A stretch of DNA of 64,000 bases. Origin: Luzula sylvatica. Its lineage: Eukaryota; Streptophyta; Magnoliopsida; Poales; Juncaceae. Below are positions 35,321 through 47,716 of the stretch, piece by piece. The first letter of the stretch is position 1; each line of letters opens with the position of its first letter. Under the pieces are notes generated by a model. That model saw only the letters and a program-made list of their open reading frames with translations. It was not told where the DNA came from and did not search any database. The position numbers and the translations under genes were made by a program. The stretch spans positions 52,199,798 to 52,263,797 of the forward strand of contig OX326957.1 of assembly GCA_946800325.1 (NCBI GenBank). Reading direction: 5' to 3'.

Positions 35321-36821
35321 ACGGTCAGGAGATTAATTAGCGTGATTAATTGTAATATATAGCACAATTAAGCAATTAAGAATTTAAGATAATGGTCTCT
35401 AGACTAGAAGGAGAAGAGTTGGAATCATTGTAATATATAGCACAATTAGATCACTGATATTTGATTTAAGTATTAATATTATGGTTCTACATTGAGCATA
35501 AATTTACAGGTTGATTAGATCTGAATGGTTATATTGGGTCTGTAATCAAGTCATGGTGTTAGTGCCCCAAAATAGGTAATTAGTTGGTATGATTAGAAGT
35601 AGATGTTGGTTTGCAGGGAGGCGCATGGTTTTGGCATTTTTATCCTGTCTTTTGTTGGTAGAAGCATGTCAATAATTGGCCTGTCACTGACACATATCCT
35701 GTCTTGCTGTGTCACAAACTAATATAGCTAATTCATTCATGTCAAAATTAATGAAGGTATGAATTAGGTGGAAATTGAAATTCATATATACCTTGCAAAA
35801 GTTCAAAAATATAATGCTTACCTTCTAAAATTGAAGCAAAAAACATAAACAAAAAAAAGAAAGAAGACATCAATTCTCAATTTGATATTTTGGTTTCAGG
35901 AAAAATAAATTGGTGTTTTTTTAGTATTAGGATAATAGAATAGTCAATTTGATATTTGTAGCTTTAAAAGGGTGAATATGAATATTTTATTTTTGGAAAT
36001 GAATCCATGAGAAAAAGTAATCTCCATTAATTCATGTCATGATATGGCTTGTCTTTCTGTTGGAACTTCTGTGTGTACTGCTCTTTTAGCCCATACCTCG
36101 TTTGTTTCTTGTTTTCTGTTTTTTTCCGAGTTAAATCACACCAATAATCTCTATTCTAAATAATTAATTATATTCTAATAAAAATGTTTATAACAAAATT
36201 GATAATTACATTTTTATAGGAATTATAGTAAGCACTTTTTAAGAATCATAAATGAAGTTATATCTTCTGTTTGCTTATAACAAAATAATTTCAATATTAA
36301 ATGAACGTAACTAAATAATTTCAATATTAAATAGCATCTATGGTGCTTGATGTTTTATTGTGATAAATAATAATTAGCTCTTTTATTGTGATAAATAATA
36401 ATTAGCTCAAATAAAGTGTATAAATAATACAAATTTCTATTATTTTTGTGAAGAGGGAACTAAAGTTACAAACTAACAATATCTATATTTTTTTAACTAA
36501 AAATAAAAATTATCAATAATCATGATATTTGAAACACATCACTCTTACAATATTTTGTATTTACAATTTACATATCCATTCAATATCCACTCAACATTAG
36601 TTTGATGTCAAATCATAAAAAAACCATACATTTTAGATAATATTTAAGTACGTAATCTGTAATCTGTAGTGACGGATCTTGTCTCGTATCAATGTGTGTG
36701 TGGGGCAGGGGAAGAGAAGGGATGGGGTACTTTAGGAGGGAAACCGAGAATATTTTCAATTTTTTGGGGTGGTAGTATATACATTTTCAATTTATCATAA
36801 AATATAATAAGATAATGAGTT
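35321..36821. other. Intergenic A/T-rich DNA
   Basis: Upstream region of the DUF1442 gene followed by unremarkable sequence with a direct repeat TTTTATTGTGATAAATAATAA (about 36354-36407, two copies). No gene seen. Confidence 0.4.
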
Positions 36822-37142
36822 TTTCTACTATGCTCCCATATTTCACCATCAAAATCGTGATGTCATCATCATGACATCACGATTTTGTTTTGAGGAAAAT
36901 GGGTCTCCAATTTACATCCGAACTATTCCTCCAATTAATAATGATTCTAATTAATTTTTAATTAATTATCTTGTAATTGAATTAATCAATGGTGTAATTA
37001 ATTAAAATTCAATCAAAATTATCAAAATTTTGTTACAAGATTAATTGGAGAGAAGTTAGGATGCAAATTGGGGACACATTTCACCAAACTTTAATTATGA
37101 TGTCATCAAGAAAAGTTAGGTGAATTTGGAGAACAAACTATA
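36822..37142. mobile_element. Foldback MITE with an inserted perfect hairpin
   Basis: Outer arms: 36895-36940 (GGGTCTCCAATTTACATCC, CCTCCAATTAAT) pairs with 37040-37082 (ATTAATTGGAG, GGATGCAAATTGGGGACA); the ends TTTCACC and GGTGAATTT also pair. Inside the left arm 36850-36866 and 36871-36887 form a perfect 17-bp hairpin (CAAAATCGTGATGTCAT, loop CATC). The ends are approximate. Confidence 0.55.
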
Positions 37143-37734
37143 ATTTTCCTAACATAATCATACATATGTACTACCGTTTAAAAATCTAAAGAGCGAATAC
37201 CCCTCTTGCCCTATAATAAATCTATCACTGATAGTCTGAAACAAAACAAATTACAGGATCATACAATTTAGATATATCACATATGTATGTCATATTTGAT
37301 CTTACCGTAAATTATTAAACAATTATAAAATATAGCACACAAAACTGCAGACAAGACATTTATTGGTTACGACATAAATCTAATATAATGATATTTTACT
37401 TTAAAATATTTTATATTTAACTTCCTAAATTCATAATATTATGAATTATAATATAAATGTATTATATTATAATTTTGTTGAATTTTGTATTAAATATGGA
37501 ATAATCATTTTTACGTTTCATTTAACATGATAGACATAAAAAAATCATAAAAAATGGTATGTGCAGGGTTATGAACCTGTGCACTTCGAGAACACGATTA
37601 CCCTTTTTCGTAATATTATACAAGTTTAAAACAATTCATTCAAAAAAATTGCGTTCAGACAGTTTCGTTTCGACCTTAGGTCATTTCCATCCTAAGCATA
37701 TTTGTTGTCGCCAACTATGCTAGTTAACCCGATT
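37143..37734. other. Intergenic A/T-rich DNA
   Basis: No gene or clear repeat end seen. Confidence 0.35.
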
Positions 37735-38780
37735 ATTTAATATTAGAATATCACGTCATCATACATTAATGACATGAATTTTTATTATTGATTAAGTTAA
37801 CGTTAGACCAATCATATTTAATTATTTATCATTCCACACAAGATTACATGATTAAATGTGAATGCAATGAAAAATAAAGAAATTATATATGAAATACTAA
37901 TAAATAGATATATAATATTATAAAACATATAACATATATTTGCATACCCGTTTAAATTTTCTTTTTAGTTTGATATCCATATTAGAATAGTTAATATATA
38001 CCGTTTTCCATAATTTGAATCTGTACAAATATTATGTAAAAAATACAATGCAAAAAAAATGCATATATGATATTAAATAATCTCAAATAAAAAAATATAT
38101 ATTTACACAATAAAAATTTAAGTATTATTATTTATTTTTAAAAATAGTACTATAAGAATCTCATATAACGCTAATATAATACTAAATAGATTATATTCGT
38201 TTTTTGTTCAAACAATTTTAATAGTAAAATTTAAAAAAATAATAAAAATTAGTTTTTTTTTTATCTATTTAAATAACTTCTTAAACTTATGAACGCATAT
38301 CAAATTGTATTGTTATTTTTAAAAATCAAAATTTGTATGATATTAAATAATTTATTTATCCTTATGATAAATTAAATTTTGATATTATTTATTAAATTAC
38401 GTTCATTATTAAGTTTGAAATTATATATAATTTGCATTGCATTTTGAATACATAAAAAAAATTAGTAACATATAAATAATGATGGTTGCTACGTCGTATG
38501 AATCAATATTTCAATATAAATATTTGTTGTTATATGTTTTTTGTAATATTATGTTATATCTAGTATAATATTATAAAATGATTATAATACAATTATTATT
38601 AATTATTATTATGTGATAAAAAAATAAGTTTTGTCTGCTATCATAATTCATAATGTAAAATAAGGACATATACATAATCATAAATAAATGAGATCAATTT
38701 TTTTTATTTTGAAATGATATTATTGTTATTATTATACAAATATGTATATTTGTATTATAATAAAAAAATATAATTAACAT
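37735..38780 (+). mobile_element. Helitron relative, truncated at the 3' end
   Basis: Follows the Helitron at 26600-27790 in order: ATTAATGACATGAA, GTTAGACCAATCATATTTAA, TTTATCATTCCACA, AATGTGAATGCAATG, ACCGTTTTCCATAATTT, AAAATACAATGCAAAAA and the final ATATAATTAACAT. The hairpin and CTAG end are missing. Confidence 0.6.
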
Positions 38781-39134
38781 GCAGGTACTTGTTTATACTT
38801 TAAAAAAATACCGTAGTTACAAACTTCAACTGAAAAAGAGATTGAGAACAGGGTCTGCCGACCGACTCATTTCTTGTCTTTGTAAATTATACCCAAAAGT
38901 ATTTACACACTTTGAAAGAATATATGAAATCCGTGTTTCTTTAGAATGTTCAAACCACAAACAAAACTAGGAACTATGAAGTTGTAACATCGGAAATTTG
39001 GGCCTTAAAACAGAATGGGGCCCAAATTACCACAATTCATTACCGACTTAAATATTTTGTCCCAAATTCATGCTCCATTGCTTATTCTCCGCCGCTGCAC
39101 TGCACATTCCATGAACTTGCCTTCCTCCACCGCT
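38781..39134. other. 5' flank of the F-box gene
   Basis: Contains the probable promoter/5' UTR. 39019-39134 is duplicated at about 47990-48109 in front of the broken F-box copy (ACAATTCAT-ACCGACTTAAA, then CTTGCCTTCCTCCACCGCT). Confidence 0.5.
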
Positions 39135-40175
39135 ATGGACTGGTCGGAGCTTCCCCCTGAGCTGGTACATCTCATCTCCAAGAAGCTCTCTGACATCCCC
39201 GATTTCATCCGTTTTCGTGCTGTCTGCAACAAATGGCGCTCTGCCGCCTTGATATCCGATCCTCCACCACAACTTCCGTGGTTTCTCGAGAATCATGATT
39301 TCGAGGACGCTAATCTCCGTTTCTACTCCATATACTCCGGTAAAGTCTATACTATTCACGTTCCTCTTTCCCGTGGAAAATGGGTCAGCGGATCTTCACA
39401 CGATTACCTCCTTACATCTCAATGGAGAAGCGGGGTATTTTCTCTCCTTAATCCGCTGACAAACCGGGAGATTTCTCTCCCATTTCTGGATATCAAAAGG
39501 CCTTATGCAGTCTGGATCGGTCCAAATCCGATCAATCCCGACGATTATTTGGTTTCTATACATGGAAACAACGTGAAACCAAAGACTCAGTTGATAATTT
39601 TCGATGGAATTGGCAACGCCATTGATCAATTCACAATCGAAGGAGGATCGTGTAGGAGCTGTTATTACAAGGGGATGTATCTCGCTCTTCGCTATATAAG
39701 CAAGGAAATCGAGGTTTTCGTTATCGCAACTCAAACTTTACAATTCGTAATATTGCCGCCCGAAACCGAAGGCCCATTTTTCCCACCCGGATCTTCGACC
39801 CACCTCGTTGTTTCATCCGGAGAAGTTCTTAGAGTTCTTCAACACTACGATAAGTTTTTACCCGTGGAGAAGTGCCGTTTTGATATTCACAAACTCGATT
39901 TTGGAAGTGGAAATAGACGGCCATTTTGGGTCAAGGTTAAAAATATCGGCGATGAAATATTGTTCTTGGATGTGTTGAATGGGTTCTCTGTGAATGCTAG
40001 TTGTTTTGCTGGATTTAGAGGGAATTGCATCTATTTCTTGAAAGAAGTAGATCTTGGAACTCATTATTTTAGTAATTATACTCTTTGTAGGTATGATATT
40101 GAGACGGAGATGGCTGAAGCGCTTTCTTGCCCTTTTGTTAATGGGGGTAGTTGGTTTCTGCCTAGTTTGCGTTAG
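39135..40175 (+). CDS. F-box protein with DUF295 C-terminus
   Basis: Substrate-recognition subunit of an SCF ubiquitin ligase by family. Single exon, 346 residues from the ATG at 39135, which begins the F-box MDWSELPPELVHLISKKLSD (residues 1-40, ending FRAVCNKWRSA). The frame is open from an ATG at 39015, but the extra 40 residues lack conservation with the second copy and are disregarded. The middle and end carry DUF295 marks: SLLNPLTNREISLP, GGSCRSCYYKGMYLALR, RFDIHKLDFGSG, FLDVLNGFSVNASCFAGFRG, NCIYFLKE and a YDIET motif before the stop. The substrate is unknown. A broken second copy is at 48110-53430. Confidence 0.9.
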   Translation: MDWSELPPELVHLISKKLSDIPDFIRFRAVCNKWRSAALISDPPPQLPWFLENHDFEDANLRFYSIYSGKVYTIHVPLSRGKWVSGSSHDYLLTSQWRSGVFSLLNPLTNREISLPFLDIKRPYAVWIGPNPINPDDYLVSIHGNNVKPKTQLIIFDGIGNAIDQFTIEGGSCRSCYYKGMYLALRYISKEIEVFVIATQTLQFVILPPETEGPFFPPGSSTHLVVSSGEVLRVLQHYDKFLPVEKCRFDIHKLDFGSGNRRPFWVKVKNIGDEILFLDVLNGFSVNASCFAGFRGNCIYFLKEVDLGTHYFSNYTLCRYDIETEMAEALSCPFVNGGSWFLPSLR

Positions 40176-41193
40176 TTATGATCAAGAAAAAGATCACTTT
40201 AGTGCATGGGAATTAAATTTTGGTGTTGTAAGAGGTTGATTTATGAACGAAAAATATGTTATGTGGTCGATATGTTCAAAATCACGGAGATGCGCTCGAA
40301 CGTGTAATATGTTGCGTTCGAATGCACTAGATAAGTTGAAAATAAAATCAGACTACCCGTTTATGTAATATTGTGTAATTAACTCATGACCTGTTCGAAT
40401 GGCTCAAAGTATGGTTGAACCGGATAGCGTAAACAAATAGTATATTAGTGTCTGTTCGAACGTCCGAATGTCTCGTTCGAACGAGCTAAATAAGATGAAA
40501 TGAAAATAAATAATTACAAGAGGAAGATGAACAAATTTGCAACTCCTTTAATAGAACTGAAATTTTCACTTATTTACCACAGGTATCTTTAAACCTGAAT
40601 CCTATAACTTTTAATTCGATTTTTGGTTTTTTGTGCCAGTGCAAAGTCTTGTCATATTTTATTTTTAAAAATAAAAATTGATTCTCTTCTCTATTCAATA
40701 GCATCTTCAATCAATTAATTTTTTTTTTTATGGCCATTATAAACTATTATTCATTCTTTTTCATATTAAAAATAATTCAATAATCAACAAAATTAAATTG
40801 AACATAACTAAATTGAACATAATAAATTTAACAAAACAAATTATCAACAAACAATCAATTTAATTAACATAATAAGAATAACATACACAACACAGTTTAT
40901 TAGGCGGAGTTTCATACACAGCCTGGCGGGCTTTCAAACTCAGCCTGGCTGACTTTCAAACTCGGCCCAATATTTAACGAGTTTAATTATTTTCTTAACT
41001 CTTTTTTATGCTAACCAAAAAAAAAAAAAAAAAAGGCGGACATTCATAGTCGGCCCAGACCTGACTAGGCGGTGTTTGGAACTCCGCAAAAAATATTTTC
41101 CATATAAACTTCAGCGGTCGGTTATTTCGTTAATAAACTTATTTGACATGGTCATTTATAAAAAAAATTCCGAATAAAATCCTCTTATTCGGA
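40176..41193. other. Intergenic DNA with small repeats
   Basis: Includes a two-unit 22-bp tandem repeat at 40921-40964 (GCCTGGCGGGCTTTC and GCCTGGCTGACTTTC units), an A run at about 41017-41034 and a 12-bp inverted pair AATTCCGAATAA / TTATTCGGAATT at 41167-41197. TTCGAACG words recur at 40295-40480. No gene seen. Confidence 0.5.
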
Positions 41194-42595
41194 ATTAGTG
41201 GTTGGAATTGGATATTAAGATTCATCAAAATCTAATTCTTTGTTTGGTACAAGGAATTAGGGAGAGAATTAGAAAGTGGAGAATCTTGATATTCCATCTT
41301 TTGCTCACTATTTCGATTCCAACAAAAGTTAGAATTCCGAGATGGAGAATCTTGTTAATCCAAATAATAGTAATAATAATAATAATGATGATAAAAAAAA
41401 TGATAATACAAAAATAATAATGTAATAATATAATAATTATTATTATATTATATAGTAATTATATCGTACTAATAAAACAATTATATTATAAATATTATAT
41501 TGATATAACTAATATAATATTAAATATATTATAATATTATTAATACATTAAATCAAGCAAAAGATTATAATCAAATAATAATCATATTATAATTATTAAA
41601 TCTATATCATTAATATTATATTATATATTACTATAACATAAATTATTATTTATAATAATTATATTATATCTATATAATTAATATGATAATATATATTATT
41701 ATAAAGAATATTATTTTATGAATAAACTACAATATTACAATCATGTAGCAATGCAATTAATAATATTATATTAATTATAATGTATTATATGTATAATATT
41801 ATTTTATTATAATAATATAATCATTATAAATTAATAAAATAATATTTTAATATTATTATTTTATAATCATATCCATATAATTAATTATATTATAATAATA
41901 AAATAATTATTATATCCACATAATTATATAATATTATATGTAAAGTAAATTTAATATTTTAATATTATTATTATTTAATTGCTAATTTTATAGTAATTAT
42001 AGTAAAATAATAAGATAATTTTTTAATTATAATATATATTATCATAATATATTGTATAGATATAATATAATATTATTTTATATTGTAATAATGTGATATT
42101 ACAATAATATTATTTTTTATCAGTTTTAATGAAATATTATTTTTAGATTTTCAATAACAAATATATAATAATTATATTATAATAATAGTATATTGTATTA
42201 TATATCATTATAATAACATTATAATTGGATAATATATATTATTACAATAATTATGTAATGATAAATTCAATATTATATGATTATTTAAGAAAGATACTTA
42301 ATATTTTTTATCAATTTTAATTAAACATTATTTTTACATTGTAATTTTAATATATTATATTATTATTATTAATATAAATGTATTATTAATATTAATAATA
42401 TTAATATATTAACAATATTAGTAATATTAGTATGTTAATATTATAATAGTATATTATATGAATATGCTAATATAATAGCACTAATATAAAAATATTAATA
42501 TATTAGTATTATTTACAATATTTTAATATTAATATTAATATTTGTATTATGAATATATATTGTCATATAATATAATATAATTATAATTAAATTTA

Positions 42596-42645
<50 letters not shown>

Positions 42646-42927
42646 TAAAATTAGTGCAATAATATAACTACAATTAATAATATTATGATGATTTTATATT
42701 ATATGATAATACTATTATATTGTATTAATTTTAATCAAACATTTGTTCTATATTTTCAATAATGAAATTCCAGAATTTTTCTAACCATCCAAACGAAGAA
42801 TTATATTTTCCAGCATTTTATAATTCGGACATCCAAACAAACTGTGGAATTACTAATTCCAGAACTTTTTTCTCCTCCACCTTATAATCCAATTCCACTC
42901 TACTAATTCCGCTTGCCAAACGGCCCC
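41194..42927. mobile_element. Large A/T-rich element with imperfect terminal inverted repeats
   Basis: Left end GGAATTAGTGGTTGGAATTGG; right end read on the minus strand GGAATTAGTAGAGTGGAATTGG-like, preceded by GGGGCCGTTTGGCAAGC. The 1.7-kb core is nearly pure A/T with a run of about fifteen ATT units (42598-42643). Sister element at 516-1265. No protein is encoded. Confidence 0.55.
42598..42643. repeat. (ATT)n microsatellite
   Basis: About fifteen uninterrupted TTA/ATT units inside the A/T-rich element. Confidence 0.9.
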
Positions 42928-42935
42928 TAAAATTA

Positions 42936-45383
42936 GGCATCAAGCACCAAATAGCCCGCAGGCATCCCGCAGATGACGTGGCACGTGCTTGTCTGACACG
43001 TCAACATGCCCAGTCATTAAAACTAGCAAATATGACCCGCATCCGACAATGAATCCATTTTGATCTCACCCGATAAGAATTCACTTTAGCCCCCTCTCTT
43101 CTCTCTCTCTCTCTCTCTTCGTGGCCTTCCAACACCTAAACCTTTTCTCTTCCTCCTCTTTCCTTCTCCCTCCTCGATTTGCTTCGTCAATTAGATTTTT
43201 TTTTCCTGAATCGAAGACATGCATGCGAGCCTCTTCCCTGAATCCGTGAATTGAAGATAGACGCGCCCCTTGTCTTCTCCGTAAATCCAAGAGATCGATG
43301 AACCCTCCATCCTTTTTCCGACAAATCTCCTCTCTTGATCCTCTCCGACGCAGCGGCCTCCTTCGTCAAGTCATCGCCGAATCGGATCTGCTTCGTCAAG
43401 GCATGGCTGAATGAGATGAGCAAAGTGCAGTACCAATCTGGCCTTATTGGAGGTACTCGTTTTCTAAAAAAATCTATTTCTATTCTAATTTCTCTTTCTC
43501 GTTTATAATTTGGTTTTCTTCGTCAGAAACTACAGAACATTACTGGAGGAGTAAAATCGGCAGAAGAGGAAAATCTCGAGATAAAAAGCACAAACTGTAC
43601 CAGTTCAGCGTATCGGGCTAGCTATTTCACTTAACTATTCGTTAATTACCTGAAAGACAATGGAAATACGACGACGGTCCCAATTTTCCAGAGCTTAGAA
43701 ACATATCTGGCTAGATGTTTCACTTAATTATCCGTTAATTATTATTAATTTTAATCTTATTTTCCTTAATTATGATTTTAATGTTAAAATCGAATTACTT
43801 GATCAAATGGGTATTACATCCTAACCGGAGGAGGCCAAAGGTTATCGACTCGCAAGTCAGGAGAAAGTTCAAGGAGTCGCATTGATATCCAGCAGCTAAT
43901 TAATTAAATACACACAAAATCTGTTGAGATTGGTCAAATGGGTATTATTAATTTACAATTGTGTCCCTACTAATATTTGTATTCTGATGCAGGACATTGC
44001 CAAGATTGCTCACAATGTGTCGATGAGAAAACGGAAGGATATTGTTTGAGTGTGTAGCCAACTCGATATCGTCGTGACCAACAAGTGCAAGACTTCATAG
44101 GGAAGAAAAACAGTAGTTTGATTTCAACATGTACCAGTTTGGTGCCGTATGGTACGTGAGGGTGTTCCTCGAGGGCCTTGTAGTTTGATTGGCTTTGGAG
44201 CTATGCGGCTTGGAATCTATCTTGGCTGGTCTTGAGGGAATGTTATATTTGTGTTTCTGTATGTATATATTTATCGCAAATAACAATGTAAAAGTTCAAT
44301 TGAGAAATGTAATATAATTGTATGAAATATTTATTTGCAATTGTACTGAAAATACATTTATGAATATTCTTACAAAACAATCCAAATTTGTAGAAAAATG
44401 TTATTTGATTTTCTGGTCTTTTTCTTGAAAAAAAAAACAGACATTATTGATTTTTTTTGTCTTCTTACATTAGTCAAACAAAATAACAATCATAAATAGA
44501 ACCAACTATATGACAAAATAGAACCAACTATGACAAAAAAATTTACTCTAGTATCTGTCTTCCCTCTATGAGTACATGTACATGCGAAAGTTACATGCCG
44601 CAAAACTCCATTGTTATCTTTTCTGCTATTCGTTCTCACTACGGCAAATTCACGACTTTTCGCGTATTGCCCATAATACAGAAATGCCCTGTCTTGTATG
44701 TCAAATAGCATATCTTCTTTCGGTTCCTCGATTAGAGTATCGTCATCATGATTTTCACCTTCGTTGATTTATATAGAATTCGTCATATCCATATTCGTAA
44801 AATGAAATATCCAATTAATATTAACATAACATACACATGTACTGTTCTACATATTGTACAGTTTTTATTTTTAGATTAATTTTTTATTGTTGAAAAAACA
44901 GAGTATTACTTACAGTGTAGCAGTGAACAACATAGTAGCACAGCAAAGCAGCGTATTGCGTATCAATTCGTAGAACTAGGAGTAAAATCTGAATTTTCAA
45001 TTACGTAGAAACAACAGCAAAAACAGATTGTTGCGGATCAATTGCTCGGAAACAGCAGAAAAACGAAGTGTTACGTCGTAGTCGTCGTAGAAGCAGCAAA
45101 CTGCAACTCGAGACGGTGACGGCTAGAAGAGAGAGAAAATGCCTGAGAAACATGGCAGAGTCGTGGGGAGAGGAAGAAGACGAGAGCCGAGAGGAGAAGG
45201 AGAGGGCTGGCTGGGATTCTTTCCTTTCTTTCTCCGGTATTTTTTCTTTTTTCTTCTAAACGGGTTTGGATATTTCCTAAACGGGTTAAATGAATTTTCT
45301 CCTTTCTAGACCTGCTGACATGGCAGGAACGTGGATGCCACATCAGCTGCGGGATGCATGCGGGCTATTTCATGCTTGATGCA
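42936..45383. mobile_element. TIR transposon carrying ribosomal protein eL32 fragments (Pack type)
   Basis: The two ends are inverted partners over about 45 bp: left GGCATCAAGCACCAAATAGC and right, on the minus strand, TGCATCAAGCATGAAATAGC, both continuing into CCCGCAnGCATCCCGCAG. Flanking eight bases TAAAATTA (42928-42935) and TAACTTTA (45384-45391) agree at six positions, a possible decayed target duplication. It encodes no transposase. Inside are two stretches matching eL32 (43824-43884 and 43993-44110). The subterminal parts are C/T-rich on the left and G/A-rich on the right, so the arms may pair further. Confidence 0.7.
43824..44110 (+). pseudogene. Captured ribosomal protein eL32 fragments
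   Basis: 43824-43884 reads NRRRPKVIDSQVRRKFKES, close to the eL32 family block WRRPKGIDSRVRRKFKG, then a stop. After an intron-like stretch ending tgatgcag, 43993-44044 reads IAHNVSMRKRKDIV, matching the C-terminal eL32 block IAHNVSTRKRKxIV; after a frameshift QLDIVVTNK follows in another frame (44059-44085) and the nucleotide similarity runs on to about 44110. Frameshift and stops show it is non-functional. The in-between sequence suggests capture of genomic rather than processed DNA. Confidence 0.8.
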
Positions 45384-45391
45384 TAACTTTA

Positions 45392-45742
45392 TTGGTTAAC
45401 TTTCTGTATGCGTTGTGAATAATTTCAAAATCATTAATGAATTAATATTATGTTTATGCATTTGTTAATTACAAACTATGTATTAATTTGAAAGTAAAGT
45501 CGAACAAAAATAATAATTGATTAATACACTTGTAAGTTTTCTAGACAATTCTTGTATATTTGTTAATAATTAATTATTTTGAGAAATTGACACGCATAGA
45601 AATAATGTTAGTGGTTTAATTATAAAATTAAAATATGATGCATGTATGAATTAGTTACCATTTCTGAAATTATATAAATGGTAATAAATCCTATTTGACT
45701 AGTTGACAACAAATTTGAAAAAATATTGATTAATTAAAATTA
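45392..45742. other. Intergenic A/T-rich DNA
   Basis: No gene or repeat boundary recognised. Confidence 0.35.
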
Positions 45743-46411
45743 GGGTGGCGCTATTGCAAGAGCTAACATTGCTAAATTGAGAGTGATTTCTTTTTTAATC
45801 AAATGACCACTATATCCCTATTTATGATGATTGATATTTATTATACTTATATACTATTATTTATATTTTTCATGAATGATGCAAAAATATTTTTTCTAAT
45901 ATTACGAAAGAATCAAATCTAACCACTATATATTAATTTTCATATTTAAATATAGGGAAGTTCTATGATAAACCCATTTTCTTATCATGGATCCTTTTTC
46001 AAAAAAATATTTTAAGAATTTTAGCTATTTATTAATTAATTATACCAAATTCATATTTTAGATAGCATTAAATGATAAATATACACTAGAATCTTAGAAA
46101 AAAAATCATTATTTAACAAATATTCGATTTTCTTTTTTTTTAAATGTGTCCATGATAAGAAAATGGGTATATCACAGAACTCCCCTTAAATATATGACAT
46201 GTTACAATTTAATTGTTTTTTTATGATGAAAAAAATTAAGAATAAGAATATTTTTTATTTGCATGATTTATGAAAATTGAAAAACTAATAGATAAATATA
46301 AGAAATGTCAATCACCAATTCATCATTAGCAGGGATATAACGGTTATTTGAAAAAATAAAATTAAAACCGCTCTCAATTTAGTTATGTTGGCTTTTGTAA
46401 TAGCGCCACCC
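45743..46411. mobile_element. MITE with GGGTGGCGCTATT ends, containing a second MITE
   Basis: Left end GGGTGGCGCTATTGCAAGAG and right end, on the minus strand, GGGTGGCGCTATTACAAAAG, both followed by a GCnAACAT-CTAAATTGAGAG block: inverted repeats of at least 45 bp. Flanking nine bases TTAAAATTA and ATAATATTA agree at seven positions, which would fit a Mutator-type duplication. The element is interrupted by the MITE at 45954-46185. Confidence 0.75.
45946..46193. mobile_element. Inner MITE with 8-bp target duplication
   Basis: The element spans 45954-46185 (232 bp), with ends AGGGAAGTTCTATGATAAAC and, on the minus strand, GGGGAGTTCTGTGATATACC, both continuing CCATTTTCTTATCATGGA. TTAAATAT flanks it on both sides (45946-45953, 46186-46193). 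A partial relative (ATGGGTCTATGATAAGAAAAT) is at about 57288-57310. Confidence 0.75.
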
Positions 46412-46506
46412 ATAATATTATTTCTGTATAAATATTTGGAAGATATGTTAATGCAAGGATAATCAATTTTGATAATTAATAATCTAGTAAATTTTTTTTA
46501 TTGTAG

Positions 46507-47716
46507 ATAGGAGAATACTCGCGCTACGCGGCGAAAATTTTATTTATGTTTTAATCAAATAATAACACTTATATTAGTGTCATTATATAATAATGTATGA
46601 TATATAATACAATTTTACGAATAAACATAACAACAAATATTATATCATTGTTCACAATATTTCATACAATATCAAATATAAAAATAATGAATTATACAAC
46701 ATATGTAGTAACATATCAATAATTATATAGTATTAATAATTTTTTCTTGATTCAAAATGCAATGAAAATTATAAATAATATCAAATTTAATAGTGAAAGT
46801 AATTTACCAAACAATATCACAATTTAATTTAGAATAAACATAAACACAAATTATTTTATATCATATGATTTTTTTTTTTAAATTAACATTTTTTTAAATA
46901 ACAATACTATTTAATATTATTTGATATGTGCTTATAAATTTAAGAATTTATTTAGATGGATAAACTATTCTTTAATTATATTAGTTTTTAAAAAATTTAA
47001 TATGAAATTTGTTTGGCTAAAAACACAAATATAATCTACCTAGTATTATATGGGATTCTTATAGTTATGATTTTTTAAAAAATAAATACTAATACTGAAA
47101 ATTCTATTATGTCAATAAAATGCTTAAAATTTTATTATGTAAATAAGCATTTTTTTTTTGCATTGCATGTTCTTACATAATATTTTTACAAATTCAAATT
47201 ATGAAAAATGTATGTATGAACTATGCTAATATGGATGTCAAAATAAAGAGAAAATTAAAATGAATTTATTTGATGATTTTTTAAAATTAAATTTCTAAAA
47301 ATAATACTAGTATATGTTGTATGTTTTATAGTATTACATATTAAATTATAGTATTTCACATAAACTTTTCATCTTCCATTGTATTCACATTTGATCGTGT
47401 AATTTTATGTGAAATGATAAACAATTGAATAAACTTAGTCTAATGTGAACATAACCAATAATAATAGTCCACGTCATTAATGTAGGATGATGTGGTTTTT
47501 CATAGATGCTTAAAACATGGTGTAAAATAATCACATAGATGACTGCACAAAATATGATCTTCAAAAAACCTAACAAAAAATAAATGGTTGAGATCAAAAC
47601 ACATCACTAAAAAGTGTATACGATGAATCCACATCACAAAATCTAATGGTTAATAATCATGAACAACCATGATGATGTGGCTTCATGAGGAACCTCAAAG
47701 ATAGATGCAAAATAAG
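46507..47716 (-). mobile_element. Helitron copy on the minus strand
   Basis: The minus strand ends CGCCGCGTAGCGCGAGTATTCTCCTA, the same terminal layout as the Helitron ending at 27820, though the hairpin is imperfect and CTAG has become CTAT. The body matches that Helitron in reverse through shared blocks (GTGGACTA, TTAGACTAAGTTTATT, AATACAATGGAAGATGAAAA). The 5' end is near the CTTATTTTG on the minus strand at about 47708-47716. No protein is encoded. Confidence 0.7.

Noticed and set aside
39015..39134. Upstream in-frame ATG extending the F-box protein by 40 residues
   Set aside because: The extension is not conserved in the duplicate locus, where the same region is not open, while the F-box starts exactly at 39135.
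40295..40480. Recurrent TTCGAACG words resembling heat-shock elements
   Set aside because: They lie downstream of the F-box gene in a loose repeat; no evidence for a promoter.
43081..43423. Two overlapping minus-strand frames
   Set aside because: Both lie in the C/T-rich subterminal region of the TIR transposon and have biased composition with no family match.
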